64,000 bases of DNA from UBA6115 sp964346355 (GTDB lineage: Bacteria > Bacillota > Clostridia > Christensenellales > Aristaeellaceae), in assembly GCA_964346355.1 (NCBI GenBank), contig CAYFUH010000001.1:1-64000 (forward strand), given 5' to 3'. The notes beneath the pieces are model-generated. The model saw only the letters and a list, made by a program, of their open reading frames with translations. It had not been told where the DNA came from and did no database searches. The translations under genes and the position numbers were made by a program. Every line of letters starts with the position of its first letter. Position 1 is the stretch's first letter. Positions 1 through 8,400 of the stretch are shown piece by piece.

Positions 1-554
1 CAATGTATTACCATGTAACAGGTTCAATAGCCATAATAACAAATATCATACAGGAACAGAAGAATAAACCGCTTGTATCTATTCGTTAAATCAATCATAT
101 GGGATGAGCCTCAACAATATGAAGTAAACGTTTAACATTAGCGAGCGATCCATTCCGTTTCATAATGCAAGTTCGACAACAATGATCGAATTAAACTATC
201 GGAAAGATGGGCAGCAAAAGCATAGAACGAATCCAACGAGCAGTGCCATCGTTTCAAGATGGAAAAGGTAATGAAGTCGGATCAGCGCAAAACGCCTTGC
301 GCTTACGTCAATTTAAAGCAAAGATAGATTGATCAGCCATACAAATACTTGTCGCATTATCTTTAAAGTGCTTTTAAATGTTGAGGAAGGGCTCAATGTT
401 ATCTTTGTAAAAGGTCGAAAGGTATCAACAGGCAATTTTATCAATTTAAATAGAAGGGATTGAAGACAGACGCAACAAACAGGCTGTAAACAATTGGTTC
501 ATAGATAAGCACCATAAAATGAGGCTATGAGAACATCTTCTCAGCTTCTATTCA
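1..554. other. AT-rich stretch without a recognisable gene
   Basis: No reading frame of 60 codons or more occurs here on either strand. The first 60 bases are about one third G+C, clearly lower than the neighbouring genes. I could not recognise a degraded protein, RNA gene or transposon end in it. An 11-base word (tatctattcgt) at 76-86 recurs at 564-574 inside the terminator arm. It may be non-coding sequence downstream of rnhA, or a decayed insertion; the sequence does not decide between them. Confidence 0.5.
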
Positions 555-555
555 A

Positions 556-602
556 AAACGCCCTATCTATTCGTAAAAGAAGGCTTTCGCGAATAGATAG
601 GG
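556..602 (-). terminator. Rho-independent terminator downstream of rnhA
   Basis: A perfect 13-bp inverted repeat, 561-573 against 590-602, encloses a 16-base loop that contains a second small stem. Read on the minus strand the hairpin is followed by cgttttt. It lies about 70 bases past the rnhA stop, so it should end the ackA-rnhA transcript. Confidence 0.8.
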
Positions 603-674
603 TAGTTTTGCTATAATAAGCTGATGGTTACCTTGAAGACTCTGTTCAGCGGGTTTGGGCGCGGACAGCCCCCT

Positions 675-1214
675 TTATTCCCCCGCTTTAATCTCCCGGA
701 GCGGATCTGTCTTCACGATTGGCTGCTGTTTCGGCTCAACCGGCATGCTGTCCGGGTTCATGGTTTGTTGATACTCTTTGATGGCTTCCTTTGCCAAAAA
801 ATCGCAGCGGTTGTTCTCCTCATGGTCCGCGTGCCCCGGCACCTTCTCATACCGGACCTGATGCTTGCGCATGGTCAGCAGCAAGAGACGCCATAGGTCC
901 TGGTTTTCAACCGGCTTTTTGTCAGCAGTCTTCCACCCATTACGCTGCCAGTTGTCCACCCATTTTTTGTTAAAGGCGTCAACAACATAGCTGGAATCGG
1001 AAAACACGGTGACTTTGCAGCTTTGCTTCAGGGCACCAAGCCCGCTGATCACTGCAAACAGCTCCATCCGGTTGTTGGTGGTCTGCGGCATGGAGCCGCT
1101 GATTTCCTTGACGTGGTTCCCAAATTTCAGGATGGCTGCCCATCCCCCGGGCCCTGGGTTGCCGGAGCAAGCCCCATCGGTGTAAAGCTCTATTTCTTTC
1201 AACTGGTTCCCCAT
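675..1214 (-). CDS. rnhA: Ribonuclease HI with C-terminal extension
   Basis: Cleaves the RNA strand of RNA-DNA hybrids in the cytoplasm. The 179-residue product opens with the YTDGACSGNPGPGG core, and the metal-binding acidic residues of the family are visible as D13, E51 (NNRMEL), D73 (FSDSSYVV) and D138 (EENNRCD). Family members are usually about 150 residues; here some 35 hydrophilic, proline-containing residues follow the catalytic core and have no recognised domain. The start codon overlaps the stop of ackA by one base (taATG), so the two genes are translationally linked and rnhA is last in its transcript. The identification is secure; the role of the tail is unknown. Confidence 0.95.
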   Translation of the reverse strand: MGNQLKEIELYTDGACSGNPGPGGWAAILKFGNHVKEISGSMPQTTNNRMELFAVISGLGALKQSCKVTVFSDSSYVVDAFNKKWVDNWQRNGWKTADKKPVENQDLWRLLLLTMRKHQVRYEKVPGHADHEENNRCDFLAKEAIKEYQQTMNPDSMPVEPKQQPIVKTDPLREIKAGE

Positions 1215-2422
1215 TAAATGCTTGGTTGTTTTCCGTTCATGATGGCCAGTGTATCCCGCGCAATCACAAGTTCTTCATTGGTGGGAATCACCAGCACCTT
1301 CACTTTGCTGTCCTCTGCGGAAATATCACACTCGGTGCCGCGGACGCAGTTTTTATCCGGGTCAAGAACCGCGCCCATAAAAGCAAGTCCATCAAGCACT
1401 TTTTCACGCAATTCCGGTGAGTTCTCGCCGATGCCGCCGGTGAAGACGATTACATCTGCACCGCCCATAATGGCAGCATAGGCACCCACATATTTTTTGA
1501 TGCCGTGGATGAGCATATCAATCGCAACCTGCGCTTGCTCGTTCCCCTTATTTGCCGCCTCTTCCACATCGCGCATATCAGAAGAAATCCCGCTGATGCC
1601 CAGCAAGCCGGATTGTTTGTTGAGCATTTGCAGCATTTCGTCAGCGGTCAAACCATCGTTGTTCATGATAAACTGCAGCACGGCCGGGTCCACATTCCCA
1701 CTGCGGGTGCCCATCAGCACCCCTTCCAGCGGGGTCAAGCCCATGCTTGTGTCCACACATTTGCCGCGCTGCACCGCGCTCATAGAGGAGCCGTTGCCCA
1801 AATGACAGGTGACGATATTCAAGTCCTCGATGTCCTTGCCCAAAAATTCGGCTGCGCGCTTGCTGATGTAGCGGTGGCTGGTACCATGGAAACCATAGCG
1901 GCGAATCTTGTGCTCTTTATAATACTTGTAGGGTACGCCATACAGGAAGGCCTTAGGCGGCATGGTCTGATGGAAGGAGGTGTCAAAGGCAGCCACCATG
2001 GGCACTGTGGGCATGACCATCTGACAAGCGCGGATGCCCATCAGGTTGGCGGGGTTATGTAAGGGGCCAAAGGGCACATTGGCTTCAATGGCCTTCATGC
2101 AATCATCGTCAATTTTTGTGGATTTGGTGAAATCCGCACCGCCATGCAGCACACGGTGTCCTATGGCGTCGATTTCCTCAATGGATTTCAGCGCGCCGTT
2201 TTCAGGGTCTGTCAACGCGCTGAGCATTTGTTTACTGGCTTCAACGTGGTCTGGCATGGGCATTTCAACCCTGTGCTTCTTTTCCCCCACCGTCTGCTTC
2301 AACCTGCTGCCGGGAATGCCAATCCGCTCAACCAGGCCTTTGGCCAGCATCTGCTCATTGTCCATATCAAACAATTGGTACTTGAGTGAGGATGATCCCG
2401 CGTTGACTACTAAAATCTTCAT
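1214..2422 (-). CDS. ackA: Acetate kinase
   Basis: Interconverts acetyl phosphate + ADP and acetate + ATP, the substrate-level phosphorylation step of acetate fermentation. The 402-residue product has the signature NAGSSSLKY at residues 7-15, HRVLHGG, TSFHQTMP and the nucleotide-binding GGIGENS, and its length matches the family. The frame is open 19 codons further upstream, but the ATG at 2422 is chosen because it gives the canonical MKILVVNAG start, follows a GGAGGG ribosome site, and the extension would run into the promoter. No phosphotransacetylase gene lies next to it. It is the first gene of the ackA-rnhA pair, under the promoter at 2451-2479. Confidence 0.97.
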   Translation of the reverse strand: MKILVVNAGSSSLKYQLFDMDNEQMLAKGLVERIGIPGSRLKQTVGEKKHRVEMPMPDHVEASKQMLSALTDPENGALKSIEEIDAIGHRVLHGGADFTKSTKIDDDCMKAIEANVPFGPLHNPANLMGIRACQMVMPTVPMVAAFDTSFHQTMPPKAFLYGVPYKYYKEHKIRRYGFHGTSHRYISKRAAEFLGKDIEDLNIVTCHLGNGSSMSAVQRGKCVDTSMGLTPLEGVLMGTRSGNVDPAVLQFIMNNDGLTADEMLQMLNKQSGLLGISGISSDMRDVEEAANKGNEQAQVAIDMLIHGIKKYVGAYAAIMGGADVIVFTGGIGENSPELREKVLDGLAFMGAVLDPDKNCVRGTECDISAEDSKVKVLVIPTNEELVIARDTLAIMNGKQPSI

Positions 2423-2450
2423 GCTGCTTCCCTCCATGTTTTCTGGCCTT

Positions 2451-2479
2451 ATTATACTGTATTTCCCGCTATTTTTCAA
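2451..2479 (-). promoter_or_regulatory. SigA-type promoter of ackA-rnhA
   Basis: On the minus strand TTGAAA (2474-2479) and TATAAT (2451-2456) are separated by 17 bases, placing the start site about 20 bases upstream of the ackA ATG. Confidence 0.8.
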
Positions 2480-2531
2480 AGAAAACTGGCTGATAAATCA
2501 GGATTCCAAGCAGGTGTTTGTATTGTGTACA

Positions 2532-2569
2532 AAAGAAAAAATGGACGCGTTGGCAAACCAATCACATCC
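2532..2569 (-). terminator. Terminator of the tRNA-Ser gene
   Basis: On the minus strand a hairpin (2543-2569) has a 4-bp inner stem (TTGG/CCAA), one bulged A, and a 7-bp outer stem with two G-U pairs. It is followed by attttttctttt. It begins nine bases past the encoded CCA of the tRNA. Confidence 0.75.
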
Positions 2570-2577
2570 ATTCTTCC

Positions 2578-2668
2578 TGGCGGAGAGTTAGGGATTTGAA
2601 CCCTAGATACGCTATCAACGTATACACGATTTCCAGTCGTGCGCCTTCGACCACTCAGCCAACTCTCC
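2578..2668 (-). tRNA. tRNA-Ser (anticodon GGA)
   Basis: The minus strand folds as a class II tRNA. The acceptor stem GGAGAGT pairs with ACTCTCC, and the anticodon stem CACGA/TCGTG encloses the loop CTGGAAA, giving anticodon GGA. A long variable arm follows and then the T arm with GGTTCAAATCC. The discriminator is G (2581) and the 3' CCA is encoded (2578-2580). It has its own promoter and terminator, so it is a single-gene unit reading UCC/UCU serine codons. Confidence 0.95.
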
Positions 2669-2685
2669 ACAAAGGGCCGATTCGC

Positions 2686-2714
2686 AATATACCATATAAA
2701 GGTTGGCGCGTCAA
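2686..2714 (-). promoter_or_regulatory. Promoter of the tRNA-Ser gene
   Basis: On the minus strand TTGACG (2709-2714), 17 bases, then TATATT (2686-2691), ending 17 bases before the tRNA 5' end. It is arranged back to back with the der promoter only 7 bases away. Confidence 0.7.
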
Positions 2715-2721
2715 CGCAAAC

Positions 2722-2750
2722 TTGACAGTTTTTCATGCATACATCATAAT
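2722..2750 (+). promoter_or_regulatory. Promoter of der-plsY
   Basis: TTGACA (2722-2727), a 17-base spacer, and CATAAT (2745-2750). It lies about 90 bases upstream of the der start, in the divergent region shared with tRNA-Ser. Confidence 0.65.
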
Positions 2751-2839
2751 CAAAACGCTTGCGAAGCTTTTGTTTTCGCGGTAAAACGTGCAAGTATCAA
2801 GTGCCGCATAAGGCATTTTGTGACAATTAAGGAGATACC

Positions 2840-4177
2840 ATGAAACCCCTTGTAGCGATTATCGGCCGGCCCAATGTCGGCAAATCCACATTTTTTAACG
2901 TCATCGCGGGCCAGCGCATTGCGATTGTGGAGGACATCCCCGGTGTAACCCGCGACCGCATCTATGCCGATACCCTGTGGAATGGGCGCGAATTTACCTT
3001 GATCGACACCGGCGGCATTGATACCGAGTCGGACGATGTCCTTCTTTCCCAGATGCGCTATCAAGCCCAGGTGGCCATTGAAACCGCGGATGTGGTCTGC
3101 TTCTTTACAGACGCGCGTCAGGGCATCACCCATCAGGATCAGGATATCGCGGATATCCTGCGCCGTTCCAACAAGCCGGTGCTGTTGGTGATGAACAAGC
3201 TGGATTATGAAGGCTTAAATGACGCGGTGTATGAGGGTTATTCCCTTGGCTTGGGTGAACCCATTGGCATTTCCAGCACCAACATGCTGGGCTTGGGAGA
3301 CCTGCTGGATGAAATCGTGAAGCTGCTGCCGGAGGAAAAGGAAAGCGATCTGCCAGAAGGCGGAATCATCAACCTGGCCATTGTCGGGCGTCCCAATGTG
3401 GGCAAAAGCAGCCTGACCAACAAGTTGCTGGGCGAAGAGCGTGTCATGGTATCAGACATCCCCGGCACAACCCGGGACGCGATTGATACGCGCTTTGTCC
3501 ATCCGGAAGACGGCAGCGTGTATAATATTATTGATACGGCTGGTATCCGCCGCAAGCGCAGCATTGAGGACCAAAGCCTGGAACGCTACAGCGTGCTGCG
3601 CAGCATCGCGGCCATCCGTCGCTGTGATGTCGCCATTTTGATGATTGATGCCAACGATGGCGTGACCGAGCAGGATATGCGCATCGCGGGCTTAATCCGT
3701 GATGAAGGCAAGGCCGCCATCATCGCGGTTAACAAGTGGGACGCGCTAAAAAAAGAGACCGGCACACTGGAGACCTACCAGATGGAGGTGCTGGACCGGC
3801 TGAAGTTCATCAGCTACGCGCCGGTATTGTTTATTTCTGCGCTGACGGGGCAGCGGGTACAGCAGGTGTGGGATATGGTCACGCTGGTGTACGCAGAGGC
3901 CGGCAAGCGCATTCCAACGGGTATATTAAATGAGCTGATTGGTGAAGCGCAAATGGCATTGCAGCCGCCGATGGAAGGCGGCAGGCGCCTGAAGATCTTT
4001 TACGCGACACAGCAGGGCACCTTCCCCCCCACCTTTATCCTCTTTGTGAACGACCCAACCTTGATGCATTTTTCCTACGAACGGTATTTGCACAACCAGA
4101 TCCGTAAATCATTTCAATTTACTGGCACACCGCTTCGCATTTTCCTGCGTGAGCGCGGCCGGGAGGACAATGTATGA
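2840..4177 (+). CDS. der: Ribosome assembly GTPase Der (EngA)
   Basis: An essential GTPase acting in maturation of the 50S ribosomal subunit. The 445-residue product has two tandem G domains. The first has GRPNVGKS at residues 9-16, DTGG and NKLD; the second has GRPNVGKS near residue 182, DTAG and NKWD. A C-terminal KH-like domain covers roughly the last 90 residues. The start at 2840 follows AAGGAG with good spacing. The stop overlaps the start of plsY by four bases (ATGA), so the two are co-expressed. Length and architecture are typical. Confidence 0.97.
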   Translation: MKPLVAIIGRPNVGKSTFFNVIAGQRIAIVEDIPGVTRDRIYADTLWNGREFTLIDTGGIDTESDDVLLSQMRYQAQVAIETADVVCFFTDARQGITHQDQDIADILRRSNKPVLLVMNKLDYEGLNDAVYEGYSLGLGEPIGISSTNMLGLGDLLDEIVKLLPEEKESDLPEGGIINLAIVGRPNVGKSSLTNKLLGEERVMVSDIPGTTRDAIDTRFVHPEDGSVYNIIDTAGIRRKRSIEDQSLERYSVLRSIAAIRRCDVAILMIDANDGVTEQDMRIAGLIRDEGKAAIIAVNKWDALKKETGTLETYQMEVLDRLKFISYAPVLFISALTGQRVQQVWDMVTLVYAEAGKRIPTGILNELIGEAQMALQPPMEGGRRLKIFYATQQGTFPPTFILFVNDPTLMHFSYERYLHNQIRKSFQFTGTPLRIFLRERGREDNV

Positions 4178-4776
4178 CGAACGCCGTGTTCCTTTTAGTT
4201 GCCCTGGTTTCTTATTTGATTGGCAGCGTATCCTCCGGCATCATTATTTCCACCCTCAAGGGGCGTGATGTGCGCAACGAGGGCAGTAAGAGTTCAGGCG
4301 CCACCAATGTAACCCGGGTCTTGGGTTTGTCCTGTGGCATGCTCACCTTCCTTGGAGATTTTGCCAAAGCTGGCATCGCGGTGTTGATTGGCTGGCTCAT
4401 CGCCAAAACACCTGGTGCGATGGCAGCCAGCGTGTTTTGCGTGATCGGGCATAATTGGCCGGTGTATTACAACTTCAAAGGCGGAAAAGGCATTGTATGC
4501 TCTGTGGCTGTGGTGATTCTGCTGTGTCCCTTAGAGGGCTTGCTGGCAGGCGCTGCCGCCATCTTTGTCATCTGGCGGACCCGGTTTGTATCCCTTGGCA
4601 GTTTAACCTTCCTTGTGGTCAGCACCATCACGCTGTTTATCACCAGAGGCGCTTTCCCCTATGGCTGGTGGGCAGTCATCCTGCTGGTGATGGGCTTATT
4701 CCAGCACCGCAGCAATATCTCCCGCCTCATTAGCGGCACAGAAAACAAATTCAGCCCAAAACGCAATGCGTCTTGA
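4174..4776 (+). CDS. plsY: Glycerol-3-phosphate acyltransferase PlsY
   Basis: Transfers the acyl group of acyl phosphate to glycerol 3-phosphate, the first step of phospholipid synthesis in most bacteria, in the inner membrane. The 200-residue product has about five hydrophobic segments and the three family motifs: the serine-containing GSVSSG, a GSKSSGATNV phosphate-binding stretch, and a later FKGGKGI glycine-rich motif. It overlaps der by four bases, a common pairing in Firmicutes. It converges on pgmB, with only 24 bases between the two stops and no clear terminator. Confidence 0.95.
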   Translation: MTNAVFLLVALVSYLIGSVSSGIIISTLKGRDVRNEGSKSSGATNVTRVLGLSCGMLTFLGDFAKAGIAVLIGWLIAKTPGAMAASVFCVIGHNWPVYYNFKGGKGIVCSVAVVILLCPLEGLLAGAAAIFVIWRTRFVSLGSLTFLVVSTITLFITRGAFPYGWWAVILLVMGLFQHRSNISRLISGTENKFSPKRNAS

Positions 4777-4800
4777 GGCGAATGAAGCAGTAAACAAGGT

Positions 4801-5451
4801 TTACTTCTGATTGCGAATATACGCAGCTAAGTCGATGTCAGATAGCGTGTCTGCCCGCAGATGCGCTTTTTGATTACCTGCCGCCGCGCCAACAGCCAGT
4901 ACCATCATCCCGGCGTTCAGGCCAGATTCAACACCTGCGTCCGCGTCCTCCACCACCAGGCAAGCCGCTGGCTGCATATCCATCAGCTGCGCTGCTAACA
5001 GGAACACATCCGGCGCGGGCTTGCTGCGTTTGATTTGGTTACCATCCGCCACCGCGTCAAACAAATCCGCAATGCCCACTTGCCTGAGGATGGTTGGCGC
5101 ATTCTTGCTGGAGGAGCCAATCGCAACTTTGATTCCCTGCTCCTTCAGCGCGTTTACGGTGTCAAGCGCGCCTGGCAGGAGCGCCGAGGGGTTTAACTGT
5201 TTGATCAGCGCGACATAATAGTTGTTCTTCCGGGTAGCCAGCGCGGTTTTTTCTTCATTTGTATAGGTTTTTTCCGCGCGTTCCAGGATGATTTCCAGGC
5301 TCTCCATCCGGCTTACACCGCGCAGGCGCTGGTTGATGTCCCTGTCAAAATAAATACCTTCCTCATCCGCCATTTGCTTCCAGGCTTCATAATGGCTGTT
5401 GTCGGTTGTGACCAAAACACCGTCTAAATCAAAAATGACTGCCTGTATCAT
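4801..5451 (-). CDS. pgmB: Beta-phosphoglucomutase
   Basis: A HAD-superfamily phosphomutase converting beta-glucose 1-phosphate to glucose 6-phosphate, normally in maltose or trehalose phosphorolysis. The 216-residue product has the nucleophile and acid motif FDLDGVL with D8 and D10, the substrate-loop motif RGVSRMES characteristic of this subgroup, GSSSKNAP, and the distal VEDADAGVESG. A GGAGG ribosome site precedes the ATG nine bases after the polC stop, so it is read as the last gene of the frr-to-polC operon. No maltose phosphorylase is nearby, so its sugar pathway cannot be inferred from context. Confidence 0.9.
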   Translation of the reverse strand: MIQAVIFDLDGVLVTTDNSHYEAWKQMADEEGIYFDRDINQRLRGVSRMESLEIILERAEKTYTNEEKTALATRKNNYYVALIKQLNPSALLPGALDTVNALKEQGIKVAIGSSSKNAPTILRQVGIADLFDAVADGNQIKRSKPAPDVFLLAAQLMDMQPAACLVVEDADAGVESGLNAGMMVLAVGAAAGNQKAHLRADTLSDIDLAAYIRNQK

Positions 5452-5460
5452 CCCATCCTC

Positions 5461-8400
5461 CTATCCAAGCAATGAGAAAAAGTCCACCTGGTTGGTATCG
5501 TTCAGCCCGCTGAGCGCGCCGCACTCGCGGAGCAGCTCGATGTTTGATGTGCTTAGTTTCGCCTTGTTCTTCAAATCCTCAATGGAAATATACCCGTCCG
5601 CCCTGGTTTGCAAAATGCCTTGGGCTGCCGCCTCACCAAAGCCTGACAGCGAGGTAAAGGGACAGCGCAGCGCGCCGTCTTCAATCAGAAACTGGGTGGC
5701 GTCGCTCTTGTACAAATCAACAGGCAGCAGGTGATAACCGCGCAAGCCCATCTCGTGGATCAGCTCCAGCACGGTGATCTCATTCTCGTTTTTATCAGAG
5801 CGCTCGCGCTGCGGCGTATCGTACAACAATTGCAGATCACGCCTGATATACTCAACCGGTTTAATCATGCTCAGCGCGTTAAACCCTTTCCCGCGGATAG
5901 AGAAATAAGCCGCATAATATACCAGCGGATGATAAATTTTAAACCAGCCCACCCGAAGCGCCATGGTCACATAAGCAACAGCATGGCCTTTGGGGAACAT
6001 GTAGGCAATCTTTTTACAGCTTTTGATGTACCAGTCCGGCACGTCATGGCTGCGCATGGCTGTTTCCATCTCGGGCGTTAAACCCCTGCCCTTGCGGACA
6101 TTTTCCATGATGTCAAACGCCATCTTGCTGTCCAGGCCTTTTTCCATCAACTCAATCATGATGTCATCGCGTGTACAGATACACTCAGACAGTGTGGCGA
6201 CATTCTCCAGCACCAGGTCCCTGGCGTTGCCAGCCCACACTTCTGTTCCGTGGGACAGGCCGGAGATACGGATCAGGTCCGCCATGGAATCTGGCTGCGT
6301 GTCCTCCAGAATCCCGCGCACAAAAGGTGTGCCAAATTCGGGAATGCCAAGGGTGCCTGTGCTCCAGCCCAGCGCTTCTGCTGTGAGGCCTAAGGCATCC
6401 GGCGTACGGAAGAGCGACAGCACCTTCTTGTCATCCAGCGGGATCTCCGTGTGGTGGATGCCCGATAATTCCTCCATCCGCTTGATCATCGTCGGATCAT
6501 CATGGCCCAGCACGTCCACCTTGACCAGCACGTCATGCATGGAGCTGAAGTCATAATGCGTGGTGATGGTGTCCTTTTCCTGGTCGTTTGCTGGCCGCTG
6601 GATAGCGGTAAACTGGTTGATTTCATACTCCTTGGGCAAGACAACCATGCCGCCTGGGTGCTGTCCTGTGGTCCGTTTGACCCCAATACAGCCATATGCC
6701 AGGCGGGTCTTCTCAGCGTGTGACAACAACAGCTCCCGCTCTTCTGCGTACTTGAGCACATAGCCAAAGGCGGTCTTCTCTTGCAGCGTGCCAATTGTGC
6801 CCGCGCGGAAGACGTAGCCCTGCCCGAACAGTTCCTCTACATAGGCATGCGCTTTAGGCTGATACTCACTGCAGAAGTTAAGGTCAATATCGGGCACCTT
6901 ATCTCCCTTGAAGCCTAAAAAGACTTCAAAGGGGATGTCAAAGCCGTCTTTTACCATCGCTTGCCCGCAACCCGGACACGCCTTATCCGGCAGGTCAAAG
7001 CCTGTCTTTCCCAGGCCATCCACGTCAAAATCCGCAATATGGCAGGCTTCACAGCGGTAGTGCGGCGGAAGGGGGTTGACTTCTGTGATGCCGCACATGG
7101 TGGCAACAAAGGAGGAGCCAACCGATCCGCGGCTGCCCACCATATACCCATCATCCTGGGATTGTTTAACCAGCTTTTGCGCAATGCTGTACAAGGTAGA
7201 ATAGCCATAGCCGATGATGGCGTTTAACTCTTTATCCAGCCTGGCCCGCACCAACTGCGGCAGCGGATCACCATACCAGTCCCGTGCCCGTTGCTCACAA
7301 AACTTACGGATTTCATCCGGCGCTTCTTCCCATACGGGCGAGAAGGTGGTTTTGTTTTCAGGATGCGGTGGATAAATCGAAATATCCCCAATCATCGCGG
7401 CAATCTTGGCCGGGTTTTCAATGACAATCTCCCTCGCCTTGTCCTCCCCCAGCCAGGCGAATTCTGCCAGCATCTCATCCGTTGTCCTGAAATATAAGGG
7501 CGGCTGATCCTCACAGCCTTCCTTCTCCAGGGGCAGGCTGTTTTTGATGATGGTGCGGTAGACGGCGTCCTCCGGGTCCATAAAGTGGACATCCCCGGTC
7601 GCGACGACTGGCTTGCCTGTCATGTCTCCCAGCGCGATCATCTTTTCATTCATGGCGCGCAGGGTGTCCCGGTTGGTGATCTTGCCCAGGCGCACCAGCG
7701 GTTCATAGTTGCTTTCGGGCTGGATCTCAATAAAATCGTAAAACTCCGCAATTTGAGCCAACTCTGTCATGCTTTTGTTGTTCAGTACAGCCTGATACAG
7801 TTCGCCTTCAATGCAGGAACTGCCAAAGAGCAGCCCTTCACGGTACTTGATGAGCTTGTCCCTGGGGATAAGCGGTACCCTGAAAAAATGCTTCATATGG
7901 GACAGGGAAACCAGGCGGTTGATATTGGTCATCCCCTGCTGGGAGCAGACTAAAATGGTGATGTGGTGCTGGCTGTTGCGGTTATAGCCGGTTATCAATT
8001 CGTTAATGTCCCGCAGGCTGGCGGCGCCCTTTTGTTTCGCTTCATCCAGCATGATGGCCAGGCATTGGGCAGTGGCGGTCGCGTCGTGTACTGCGCGATG
8101 GGCGTTTTTAAGCACAACACCCAAATTTTTGCACAAACTGGCCAGGTTGTAGCGCTTTAAATCCGGATACAGCTTCTGGGCAAACGCCAGGGTATCAATC
8201 TGCGGCAAATCAAAATCAAGGTTCAGGCGCGCAAGTTCTGCGGACAGGAAAGCCATGTCAAAGCTGGCGTTGTGCGCGGCAAGCGGGCAGTCGCCAATAA
8301 AGGCCATCAGCTGCGGCAAGGCCTCTGCTGCCTTGGGCTGACCTTTTAACATATAGTCCTGAATCTTGGTAATCTGAATGACCTTGGCGCTCAGCGGCAT

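Noticed and set aside
1..554. A degraded gene or transposase in the AT-rich stretch
   Set aside because: Short translated fragments could be read, but none matched a family I could name, and stops are frequent in all frames.
2476..2793. Reading frames over the tRNA-Ser gene on both strands
   Set aside because: They cover a well-formed tRNA with its own promoter and terminator; no protein signature is present.
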